Source: Protopterus annectens (lineage: Eukaryota; Chordata; Ceratodontiformes; Protopteridae). From it: DNA of 64,000 bases. The stretch's first letter is position 1. Each line of letters begins with the position of its first letter. The notes under the pieces are model-generated. The model ran no database searches. It saw nothing but the letters and a program-made list of their open reading frames with translations, and was not told the origin of the DNA. The position numbers and the translations under genes were made by a program. Location of the stretch: positions 1,417,363,519 to 1,417,427,518 of the forward strand of contig NC_056733.1 in NCBI RefSeq assembly GCF_019279795.1, written 5' to 3'. Positions 22,196-32,345 of the stretch are shown one piece after another.

Positions 22196-22860
22196 GTATG
22201 GCACTTTTATAATGCAGGGGGTGTGTGACAGAACCTGTCACATGCCTCCTGCATTTTCTTACTGATCAATTAGCTTTTTCAGTGTCCACGGACACAGACA
22301 TAGCTATTTTATTAGCTGTCAGTGTCAATGGACACTGACAGCACTTGCAAAGTTTTGTACGGCACTTTCACAATGCAGGGGGTGTGTGACAAAATCTTCT
22401 ATCTACTAGCTATTTCAGTGTCTGAGGACACTGACATAGCTATTTTATTAGCGGTCAGTGTCCACAGACACTGACAGCACTTACAAAGTGTTGTATGGCA
22501 CTTTCATAATGCAGGGGGTATCTGACAGAACCTGTCACACACCCCCTGCATTGTTTCTTGCTCCCCTAGCTATTTCAGTGTCCACAGACACTGAAATACT
22601 CATTTTAATTGCATTTCAGTGTCTGCAGACACTGAAATACTTTTGAAAGTGCCATACAGCACTTTCTGAGTGCAGGGGGCATGTTCAATGTCTGTGCACT
22701 ACTTAAACATGCCCCCTGCATTGGTTCACTGTTCGTGTCTGTTTAGCCTTGACAGCAGTGCACCTTCATGAATATGCAAGGTGCACTGCTGTTACTGCTA
22801 ATGCTACATGGACATGAACCACTCCATGCAGGAATAGCACTATTCCTGCATGGAGTTTAT
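22196..22860. repeat. array of nested palindromes (hairpin cluster)
   Basis: Three related units begin with nggcactttc/t-ataatgcaggggg at about 22199, 22360 and 22496. Each contains palindromes such as cagtgtcc-n2-ggacactg and gtcagtgtccacagacactg, plus tgacagaacctgtca in two of them. The third unit closes with the inverse (gaaagtgccatac at ~22655). Then come an inverted gcagggggcatg / catgccccctgc pair (22671 and 22709), a gcagtgcacctt / aaggtgcactgc pair (22754 and 22780), and actccatgcaggaatag / ctattcctgcatggagt (22820 and 22840). No coding frame. It interrupts a CR1 RT. Confidence 0.9.
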
Positions 22861-24400
22861 TGAATCCATGGAAAGATTTGCATGTTACTAACATCTCAGT
22901 AGAAATTATACTTGAATATTTATTAGGAAAAGTACATGGTCAAAATGCAAGGAAACTTAGTTCTATCAATGAACAACAAAACAATGAAACGCACTTTGTA
23001 AGTATATTCTGTGTTCAGCAGCCTCTACTCTCACTATTTTGGAATGCAAAGAAGGCTTACTGTTCCCTTAATAAAGTTTAAAAAATGTTGATAATGGGAG
23101 TCTGAATATGGGAGTGATCTTGATAGCTTTTATATTACTAAGAGCACACCAAGACCAGTCTTTGTGTGTGATTTTATCATGAATAAACCAGTGACTGATA
23201 ATATATAACATTTCACAGTGGAGCTATTATAATGGCAATAACGAGAGTTGGTCACAAGTGTCCATGTGATTGTGGTTTAGAATATATAAATACAAATGCA
23301 TTTTCACTGGGATTAAGCTATTCTTAATTCAATTAATTACTGTTTTATCCTGAATATGTGAGATACATTAACAATCCAAAATACTTGTTCAAGACAGTTG
23401 AATTCGTCTCATTGAACTGGAATGTTAGGCTAACTTTTATTCTAAAGAGGGCCAGGTTGACAGAGGTTAAGTAGGCACCTTAGTTAATTACAAAACGTGT
23501 GCTGAAATATTTCAAGAATCATTAGGAAATAGGGTCACAGTGAAGCAAATATGCCAAGCATGAGTTTTTTTTTCATTTAGGTAATATTTTATTGTAATGA
23601 TCTGAATGAGCTGTGAGGAGAAATTTATATTATGATATGGATTATTATATAGTCTGGCGACTGTGTAGGACTTTGTATACTGAAGTTTCTAAAAGCTATG
23701 GAGTTTCATAGACAAAATAAATTAAGAAAAATGCCTTCACTTCAAGAAGTATAACAATGATAATATGTAAAGAAAATTTGGGGTGATATGTAATTCTTCC
23801 AGTAGCTCTTTGATTGTTCATAAGTATGACGAATGGCAAAGGCATAAATAGTTCACTTAGACAATTTAGAGATAAGGAGTGATTTTATTACACCTGAATT
23901 AAGTAAAAACATTGTATTATCCCTGAGTGTCTAGTGGACAATTACTTCTCTTCCACATTCCTCTTTTATTTTTCATTTGAGACACTGTTAACAGGTTTTA
24001 GAAGAAAAGAGGGAAAGTGGGTTCTCAAAAGGCCTATGCCGACAAGCCAAAAAAAGACCAAAACTATTGGAGAACTGCAAACCTCAAATATCACTCTGTG
24101 CCTTCAAATGTCTTTTTTGGAGGGGGGATGCCCTTTGCAACTCCTCAAACTTATATACACCAAATCTGAGTTCACCGTGCCTTGGAGAAAAGGAAATATT
24201 ATGGGAAATGGCCATCTCAGACTTTATTATATGCAAGTCTGTTCTTTCAGCCCTTCAGTCTGTGTATTTCAAGACTCACTATAGCAGGTCCCAACATTTC
24301 AAATGGTTAAAGGGAAGGTGTGTATGAAATTATTTGTTATTTTAAGTTCAACAATGCTTGGAGATTGATCACAAGTTCCTTACAAACAGAATGAAGAAAT
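22861..24400. other. unassigned AT-rich sequence
   Basis: No recognised motif. The short open frames at 23934-24327 overlap one another and show no family signature. Confidence 0.4.
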
Positions 24401-24410
24401 GGACACTGGT

Positions 24411-24592
24411 AAGGTCTAGTCAGTGTCATCCTTAACAAAAGAAAAAGTAAGGTCTAGTTAGTGTCATCCTTAACAAATGAAAAAGTAAGGTCTAGTTAGT
24501 GTCATCCTTAACAAAAGAAAAAGTAAGGTCTAGTTAGTGTCATCCTTAACAAAAGAAAAAGTAAGGTCTAGTTAGTGTCATCCTTAATACAA
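24411..24592 (+). repeat. 38-bp tandem repeat, nearly 5 units
   Basis: The unit starts aaggtctagttagtgtcatc and ends in an A-rich gaaaaagt. Units differ by one or two bases. There is no unique spacer between units, so it is a minisatellite and not a CRISPR array. Confidence 0.95.
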
Positions 24593-24599
24593 GAAATAC

Positions 24600-25620
24600 T
24601 CTTGCGTAAGCTTACAAGCTCAACTGTAAATAACTTACACCATCAGGAGCTTTCAGACTATGCTGGGTGTTGAGAAGATTTTGTTTGTTAATATTAATAC
24701 TTACATTTTTGAATATTTTTAAAAACAATTGTGATAGCTAAAAAGAATATTTGTTATACTAAAACATTTAGGAAAGAAACTAATTTGGATTATGAATCAC
24801 ATAATTATCTCTCTCATATAGCTCAGGTTGTTTTGATCTTTTCCATAAATTTTCATTGATGCTGATTCAATCAGCAGTTATGGCTATGGTAGCTGTATTG
24901 ACCTAGATATATTAGCCATATTAGATCTTTCTTCATGCACCATTTTTGAATATAAAACAACAAGATATTAGGGAACATAAAATATACATATTTTCTTACC
25001 AAAACAGATATTCTGGGATTCATAACTATAGTTAACAATTGCATATAGCTGGTACACATTAAAAAACCACACATCAGAACAATACACAGTTCATAAAACA
25101 GACACATTTCCTGATGTAATTACATGCACTATTGCAAACACAGAGAAGTCTGGGTATACAGATGGTATGCAACTGATGTGTATTAGCAGTTGCCATCTGA
25201 ATCACAGAGAACAATGAATATAGAAAGCTGTCATTCACGAGGATATAAGTCTAGGCTAACCAAAAAATAATAATAGTAATGTCCATAATGGTCCCATAAA
25301 TAAAATGCTATTCAGCAAAGGGTTTGTGAAACAGTATTTGAAAGGAGTAACATAGTACTGCATATCTCATCTAAAACATGCTATGGGCATTGAGACCTCA
25401 AAGTACTATATGTACCATGCACAGCAACACAGAAGTACAATCATACAGTATGGGTACTCCAACATGGTGATGTAATAGAGCTGCAAACATCGGGACTGAA
25501 TCCCTTCATTAACCTGAACATAATAATAATTACTATATTAATAATTATATACATAATGCATAATATTAATATAACCTTATACCAAGTATATGGATGAAAT
25601 TTGCAATACTGACACTGCAA
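24600..25620. other. unassigned AT-rich sequence
   Basis: Nothing recognised. Confidence 0.4.
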
Positions 25621-25624
25621 GTAA

Positions 25625-25860
25625 GGTGGGATGCTCCACTCGTGAGATATGAAACTGAGGCCCCATCTGTTTGAGCTGGTGGTAGTTCAGGTGAATGTAG
25701 AAGATTCCACATCACCTATCAAAAAGAGTAGGGAAGTTCCCCAATGCCCTGGTCAAATAACCCCAGTCAGTATGAATACCAACTCAGTCTTCCCTAAAAG
25801 AGGCCATTGGCCTAGTAAGATGAACAAAAAGTAAATAAATAAATAAAATAAAGTAGAATA
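25625..25860 (+). repeat. ancient vertebrate SINE-like repeat with (AAAT)n tail
   Basis: It contains the phrases atcaaaaagagtaggg, gttccccaatgccctggtca, and ccattggcctagtaagatga, then gaacaaaaagtaaataaataaa. This order resembles a SINE internal segment that is widespread in fish and other vertebrates. The family name is not certain. Confidence 0.55.
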
Positions 25861-25861
25861 A

Positions 25862-25921
25862 AGAAGTAAATATTGTGGGAAGAAATATCCAGGGGATTGT
25901 TATGGCTAGGCTTGTATAGTA
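25862..25921 (+). repeat. CR1 3'-UTR fragment
   Basis: About 55 bp (gtaaatattgtgg, gaaatatccagggg, tatggctaggcttgtatag) match the CR1 3' untranslated end at 58377-58430. The octamer tail is missing. It directly follows the SINE-like repeat. Confidence 0.65.
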
Positions 25922-26014
25922 TAAAAAAAAACATGCAGTTTATATGTACCATTAGTTGTACATCAACATAATAGTGTGTAGTGTATTATTTATTTTTAGT
26001 TTTTAGTTATTTAT

Positions 26015-26099
26015 TCCACGAAAGTGCATTTTCGATGGAATGCACTTTCGCAGAAGTGAGTTCGCGAAAGTACGGTTCAATGAACCATACGTTCAATTT

Positions 26100-26100
<1 letters not shown>
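26015..26100. repeat. perfect hairpins, foldback-element-like
   Basis: cgaaagtgcatt (26019-26030) pairs perfectly with aatgcactttcg (26039-26050) around an 8-nt loop. ggttca-a-tgaacc follows at about 26075. The words gaaagtgcactttcg resemble the ends of the foldback element at 58.5 kb. It abuts a (TA)n tract. Confidence 0.65.

Positions 26101-26103
<3 letters not shown>

Positions 26104-26167
<64 letters not shown>
26104..26167. repeat. (TA)n microsatellite
   Basis: About 32 uninterrupted TA repeats. Confidence 0.97.
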
Positions 26168-26169
<2 letters not shown>

Positions 26170-26195
26170 TATCAGCAGCAACCATGCTATTCATG

Positions 26196-26560
26196 ATTTC
26201 TCAGCTTTATTTTATTTTAATTAATTTATTTATTAATTGATTATTTTTGTTGTCCTAGAAAGTCCGACTAGGTAGAAAACTTCTTTTCAGCAAAGGCCCA
26301 GGGAGAAAAGCTCCACAAGATACAAGAGAAACTAACATACATGCCATCATAGTGTTGAATCTTTTGAGCATGCAATAATGAGAAAAAAACAATGACTGTT
26401 TAAACATACAATAACGAGAAAACAAGACATTGACAAGATATATCTGAATAGTCAGTATACAAATATTTTACAGTCAAAACACAGACAAGACAATAATACG
26501 AAAAATTATTCAAAGGTAGATCAGAATGAAGGCTTACTCTAACAAAGTTTAGACCTATAA
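26196..26560 (-). repeat. L2-like 3' tail, copy 2
   Basis: Same tail block as at 14.5 kb: on the minus strand ctttctccctgggcctttgc, then a gactttctagga-type phrase, then an AAAT-rich tail. Sequence right of 26340 is not shared with the other copies. Confidence 0.55.
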
Positions 26561-27737
26561 TACTTTATAATATTAGGACAGTGGTAAAGAGAAAGTTCAT
26601 AGCAATTTAAAGTTGACGCGAGTATGGTATGATTTATGTGGCAAAGGGAATGTATAGGATATTACTGGCCAAGTAATCTTTTTTGATAAGGATTTAACTA
26701 CACAATGGGACCTTATCTCATCTGAACTTTCTGCTGAACTCCAATAAGGGTAATCCTTGTAAGGATTTAGAATTCCAACATCAGAAGTTGCACCAATAAC
26801 TTGGACATCAGTGCTTTTGCAGGAAAGAGCAACCCAGTCCTCAGAATTGCTTTCATGCACTAAACTGACAGCTTTAGTGAAATGCCTAACATGACATCAA
26901 AGGTCAGAGGGTATTCCACAGAGAATTACAAGGAGGCACAGCATCACACAATGAAAAATAACAGAAAAAAGGGGAATTGATTGTAAATCATGAAATGATT
27001 ATTGTAAAACCACAGGAGACATTACAACAAAGAAACAAACATGAAGGTAAGAACAGTGATAAATAATTTTAATGAAAAATAATAGTGCATGATCAGTATT
27101 AATTAATTATGCAAATTTATTGTTTTCATGTGCATGATACTCTACAATGAAATGCAATATTGTTACAGCTGTGCGACACTGCTTATAAGATAAAGGTATT
27201 ATTTTTAAATTCTGTGATTTTCAAACACAATAAAAATGCATACTCCATGGCAAAGAAACATTAGTTAGTGTGCTTTAATAACAAACATTTCCTGCATGAC
27301 ATTCTTAGGATTTTTTCATGGTATTTTCTGTAAAAGGCATTTACAGATTTGTGCATGGTTAGATATGAGATGCACACAAGCATGTATACATTCACAAAGC
27401 TATTTCTGTGTCTGTAGGTGTATGATGTGTTCCCCAACCCTATATAGTGAGAGAAACAGTCTAAGGTTTATGTGGATATTTTTCATGCTTTATATTATAC
27501 AGCGTTTTTTAATGCTGAAGGATTCATAAAGGGAATGTGAATTGCTTGTACAAGTTAATGTCCATTAATGAGATTTGAACCACAGAATTCAGCTGCAAAA
27601 ATGCATGCACATAGGACTGTTATAATTATCTGTAACAGGGATTTAGATGCATTAAAGATATGTTTGTTTGAAAACATCATTTGCAATACTTTAAGAAAAT
27701 GTATTCTTGCATACTGAATAGTGAATCATATGTTCTG
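26561..27737. other. unassigned sequence
   Basis: No recognised gene or repeat. Confidence 0.4.
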
Positions 27738-28050
27738 TCTTCTTGGAAAATGCAATGCTTGTCTTTCGGCTTTTCCCGGTAAGGGGTCGCCACAGCAGAA
27801 TTCCGGTCCACTAATGATTGGCATTAGATTTTTATGAAATGCCGTTTCAGCTCGACACCCAACCTTCAATGAAGGCACAACCATTTACGCACGCATGTCT
27901 TTCAAATGCTACCCAACTGCAGGGAAGACATGCAGACTCCACACAGAAGGCACTTCCAAGCCGAGCCGAGAATCGAACGGGAGAACCTCTTGCTGTGAGG
28001 TAACAATGCTACTGCCATACCACCATGGCATCTTCTTGGAAAATGCAATG
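27738..28050 (-). mobile_element. tRNA-derived SINE with 20-bp target-site duplication
   Basis: The SINE (27758-28030, minus strand) has a tRNA-like head at its right end, with the phrase cctcacagcaagagg and a B-box-like ccgttcgattct. An internal ctgtgtggagtctgcatgtc follows, and the tail reads ctgtggcgacccctt and ggaaaagccgaaagac. The duplication tcttcttggaaaatgcaatg is perfect at 27738-27757 and 28031-28050, proving retroposition. Sister copies lie at 43066 and 47401. The head and tail phrases resemble tRNA-headed SINEs common in fish. Confidence 0.92.
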
Positions 28051-28934
28051 AAGATGAAAAATGTTTTATTGATGTCCAAATGGTCCATGGATGTCATAAA
28101 AATGATAATCGTTTTAAAACGTATTTATTACACATTCACTGAAGACAAAACTGAAAATATTCTGATTTTGTAGAGGCATAATTCATACTGATTGCAATTA
28201 ATAATTTGGAAAAAATAAACATCAGTTTATCAGTTAGGGGTTGTGCACTAAGAGTTTAATCCACATTCTAGCTGAAAAACACATAGTACATGTCAAATAA
28301 GCTAATCAGTCAATGCTTCGTGGCATATTCACAAACCAAATTAAAAACTGGTGTTTTTCCAAGAGGGAGGAAAGTGCAAATTCCCAAAATCAAATAACTG
28401 TATTCTACAAAAGATGTTTTGATTGAAATCACATGTTTCTTGCTGTCATAAGATTTTCTTCTGTAGAAGCTGTTTTTACTGAATTCACATTTTTTTCTTA
28501 TTGTCAGAAGATGAATATCCCAGGTACACTAGAGGAACAAGTCTGATTAAATATTTGTGTGATGTCACACAGTTATTTTACAATATGTTTTCACAGGGCG
28601 GAGAACCTAAGGCCAAGACAGGCATATCTCCAGAGCCATGTAAAAGGTAATTACATGTAGGCTATAGGAAATGCTTCACTGACCTCTGAGTGACGTTAAA
28701 TGTAGTCATGGTCTGATCTAAGCTACAGACAAAAGGCTAGAAAGGTCACCATTTTTTCAGATTCTAGCCAAAGTTAAACAAATCAGCAATAACTGAGGAA
28801 AAACAGAGTTATAATAGGAAGAAATTTCTGTTATGTTTCTTTATTAGAGTTAAAATCTAAGCAGATAAACCAAGATAAGCTGTTAATATGTCTGAATTAC
28901 CAACAACAGCAGTTCAGGGAACTCAACACTTGAA
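28051..28934. other. unassigned sequence
   Basis: Nothing recognised before the PLE inverted repeat begins. Confidence 0.4.
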
Positions 28935-30487
28935 GAAAAACAGAACCAAAAACTGTTCCCAGAACAAACCATGATCCACGAAAGTATCACAATAAACTTC
29001 TTTTATTAACGTACAAAACAAAGGTTGAGCGCTTTCATCTACCCAACGTAGATTTCATCAGAACACTGGATGGATCGAAACTTGTCTCTTAAATACTTTT
29101 AAATGCCCTCCTAAAACATCACCTGACCAATTAAACCACAAATTCAATTAATGAAGCCCAACTGAACAACTTTAAAAATATTGCCAATAATAATAATGAA
29201 TTAAAAAATGCCTAAGACAGCATCAATATTCAATCATATACTAAAAATTCTCTATCAGTTAGAATAAGAAACATAACCCCAACTCTAATAATACATGCTA
29301 GATGAATATTTCATATAAAATGATATAATAAATGCATAAAATGCATAAAAAATAACAAAAATGTATAATACAAATCTAACAATAAATACAGCTTACATAA
29401 TAATTGCAGTATAAAATTGTAAACTGCAATGATTATATTATGCATTTCTAAAAAAATGTAACTATTTATATTAAAAAATAAAAAAAATAAAAAAAAAAAT
29501 TTTTACAAACCTACAGCATAATTAATTTCTAATAAGGGGCTTGGTCGGAATATATTCATTAATGCCTGGTGGACTTGCCACATTTAACTTGATCTGCCAT
29601 TTAATCTCTTTTTCCCCCAGAATTGCCTTGATGTTACCTCCCCTGGAGTTGTTCCTAACTACTTCAAGAATGGCAAATTTGAAGGAATCACAACCAGCAC
29701 TACCAGCTAAGTGTCTATATAATGCATTATTCGTATCCTTCTTTTTTATACAGTATAAATGATCATAAATTCTATTACGTAATTTCCTGTCCGTTTTTCC
29801 AACATAAAAACTTGGACAGGACATGCACTTTCCTATATAAACAACGTGTTGGGTCTGGCAGTTTCCCTTACAAAAATAAATCCTACTTCTAATATTATTC
29901 TCTAAACTAATACTCTCCACTTGTAAAATGGAAGAGCACTGATTGCAATGTCCACATTGCTTGGTCCCTATCCTATGGGTATTCTGGAAATTGTCACTAT
30001 AATTGTACCTAATGTCAATTATCTTTTTGAAATTCATCCCTGTTTTATAAACATAAGTAGGTCTCGCGCCCACTCTATCACAAATTCCTTCATCACTAGT
30101 AAGAATATTCCAATTACTATCTATAATCTTCCTCACATCCCCTACGTGATGTCCAAATTGTAATATACGTGACCTATGATATCCATCTCCTGATGTACTA
30201 CATTCATTTCCACTGGAAGACACTAAGCACTTGCCAAGGACAGGTATGTACTTATTACCCCATTCATGTGTAACATAATCTGTGATGTCCTTAATCATAG
30301 CTTCAGGATAACCTCTCTGTCTAAATAATTTGCCAATAAAGGCCATCTCAAGGATCATATCTTCCTTTCTAGAGGTCATCCTAGCAGCCCTTATGCACTG
30401 CCCTTTTAATATACTTCTTTTCTTGTGCCCCCATATACGCCCATCTGGTTTTACTGGATTGGGAGGAGGAATTTGTCTTGGAATCAT
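28935..30487 (-). pseudogene. Neptune/Poseidon-like Penelope element, left copy of inverted pair
   Basis: A 321-residue minus-strand frame (29522-30487) gives the connector and GIY-YIG endonuclease. Visible parts are KRSILKGQCIRAARM (after the RT), then a zinc-finger-like CGHCNQC, CKGNCQTQHVVYIGKCMSC, FYVGKTDRKLRNRIYDHLY (the GIY-YIG core with its catalytic Arg), and EKEIKWQIKL. The RT palm is missing, so the copy is 5' truncated at about 30480. The 3' untranslated part (28935-29521) is AT-rich, has a hammerhead motif at 29020-29070, and ends near aataaact. PLEs combine an RT with this endonuclease to insert into DNA. It is about 96% identical at protein level to the right copy. Confidence 0.92.
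29015..29070 (-). ncRNA. hammerhead ribozyme of PLE, left copy
   Basis: On the minus strand: CTGATGA (29055-29061), stem II ATCTAC / GTAGAT with a 5-nt loop, GAAA (29033-29036), then a self-complementary AGCGCT with TC before AACC. All core bases of a hammerhead are present. The very short stem III with a palindromic GCGC fits the minimal, possibly dimeric, hammerheads described in PLEs. Confidence 0.85.
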
Positions 30488-32080
30488 CTTGGAAGGAGTA
30501 TATAAGTTGTTATGTCAGGTACCTGGATGACTTATTTATCCTTTGGAAGGGGGATGAGGAGAAATTGAAGAATTTCATTGATTACATCAATGGAAGTACC
30601 TCTTATCTACAATTCACTCATAACATCAGTAGGACAGGAATAAATTATTTAGACACTTACATTTTCGGTGATGGACATTCCTTTCAGTCTAAGATCTACA
30701 GGAAAGATACTTTCTGTAATGCGTATCTGGAGTTTTCAAGTAATCATCCCTACACGCAGAAAAGAAGTATGATGCTTAGTGTCATCCAGTGGAAATGAAT
30801 GTAGTACATCAGGAGATGGATATCATAGGTCATGTATTTTACAATTTGGACATCACGTAGGGGATGTGAGGAAGATTATAGATAGTAATTGGAATATTCT
30901 TACTAGTGATGAAGGAATTTGTGATAGAGTGGGTGAGAGACCTACTTATGTTTATAAAACAGGGATGAATTTCAAAAAGATGATTGACATTAGGTCCAAT
31001 TATAGCGACAATTTCCAGAATACCCATAGGATAGGGACCAAGCAATGTGGACATTGCAATCAGTGCTCTTCCATTTTACAAGTGGAGAGTATTAGTTTAG
31101 AGAATAATATTAGAAGTAGGATTTATTTTTGTAAGGGAAACTGCCAGACCCAACACGTTGTTTATATAGGAAAGTGCATGTCCTGTCCAAGTTTTTATAT
31201 TGGAAAAACGGACAGGAAATTACGTAATAGAATTTATGATCATTTATACTGTATAAAAAAGAAGGACATGAATAATGCATTATATAGACACTTAGTTGGG
31301 AGTGCTGGTTGTGATTCCTTCAAATTTGCCATTCTTGAAGTAGTTAGGAACAACCCCAGGGGAGGTAACATCAAGGCAATTCTGGGGGAAAAAGAGATTA
31401 AATGGCAGATCAAGTTAAATGCGGCAAGTCCACCAGGCATTAATGAATATATTCCTACCAAGTCCCTTATTAGAAATTAATTATGTTGTAGGTATGCTGT
31501 AGGTTTGTAAAAGATTTTTTTTTTAATTTTTTTTATTTTTCAATATAAATAGTTACATTTTTTAGAAATGCATAATATAATCGTTGCAGTTTACAATTTT
31601 ATACTGCAATTGTTATGTAAGCTGTATTTATTGTTAGATTTGTATTATACATTTTTGATAATTTTTTATGCATTTTATGCATTTATTATATAATTTTATA
31701 TGAAATATTCATCTAGCATGTATTATTAGAGTTGGGGTTATGTTTCTTATTCTAACTGATAGAGAATTTTTAGTATATGATTGAATATTGATGCTGTCTT
31801 AGGCATTTTTTAATTCATTATTATTATTGACAATATTTTTAAAGTTGTTCAGTTGGGCTTCATTAATTGAATTTGTGGTTTAATTGGTCAGGTGATGTTT
31901 TAGGAGGGTATTTAAAAGTATTTAAGAGATAAGTTTCGATCCATCCAGTGTTCTGATGAAATCTACGTTGGGTAGATGAAAGTGCTCAACCTTTGTTTTG
32001 TACGTTAATAAAAGAAGTTTATTGTGATACTTTCATGGATCGTGGTTTGTTCTGGGAACAGTTTTCGGTTCTGTTTTTCT
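30478..32080 (+). pseudogene. Neptune/Poseidon-like Penelope element, right copy of inverted pair
   Basis: 30478-30798 encodes the RT C-terminal palm: VRYLDDLFILWKG (catalytic YLDD), then INYLDTYIF and KIYRKDTFCNAYL. A deletion of roughly 200 bp removes the connector seen in the left copy, near 30770. 30779-31480 then gives the GIY-YIG endonuclease with CGHCNQC, VVYIGKCMSC, FYIGKTDRKLRNRIYDHLY and EKEIKWQIKL. The 3' untranslated part carries a hammerhead core at 31953-31981 and aataaaagaag near 32007. Homology with the left copy runs to about 32080. The RT N-terminal half is absent. Confidence 0.92.
31940..31995 (+). ncRNA. hammerhead ribozyme of PLE, right copy
   Basis: CTGATGA (31953-31959), stem II atctac (31961-31966) / gtagat (31972-31977) with a 5-nt loop, and GAAA (31978-31981), followed by gtgctcaacc. 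One base in the palindromic stem III (GCGC in the left copy) is GTGC here, which may weaken it. Confidence 0.85.
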
Positions 32081-32235
32081 TCAATATGTCTGAATTATTT
32101 AAAACTAGAGTTGTTTGTGCTTATACTAAAAGCAATAAAACTTTCCTTATGCAAAATCAGAAGATTCAGGGTCCACTTTCTGTCTAACTAGTAATCTGAC
32201 TCATAAGGAATTATATTTTTTGTAGTGTATAACAA

Positions 32236-32345
32236 ATAGGTTCATAGGTTCATACTAGGCTATCTGCCCTGGGGCAATTATAAGCCTAGCCCGATTCTGT
32301 ATGGCTTATGCCACCCCTTGATTTGAGTATGCTGTGCCCTTTTTA
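32236..32345 (-). repeat. CR1 3' end: hairpin and octamer tail
   Basis: Minus-strand (ATGAACCT)n octamers at 32236-32253 follow a conserved tataattgccccagggcaga hairpin and a ggctaggctt block. Same arrangement as at 20.9, 44.8, 49.0, 49.9, 58.4 and 63.1 kb. CR1 elements end in 8-bp repeats and their RT recognises the 3' hairpin. Confidence 0.9.

Noticed and set aside
24411..24592. CRISPR-like regular repeats
   Set aside because: Units are contiguous with no unique spacers, and the setting is eukaryotic.
29541..30530. Plus-strand open frames across the left PLE
   Set aside because: Antisense shadows of the GIY-YIG frame; mirrored in the right copy.
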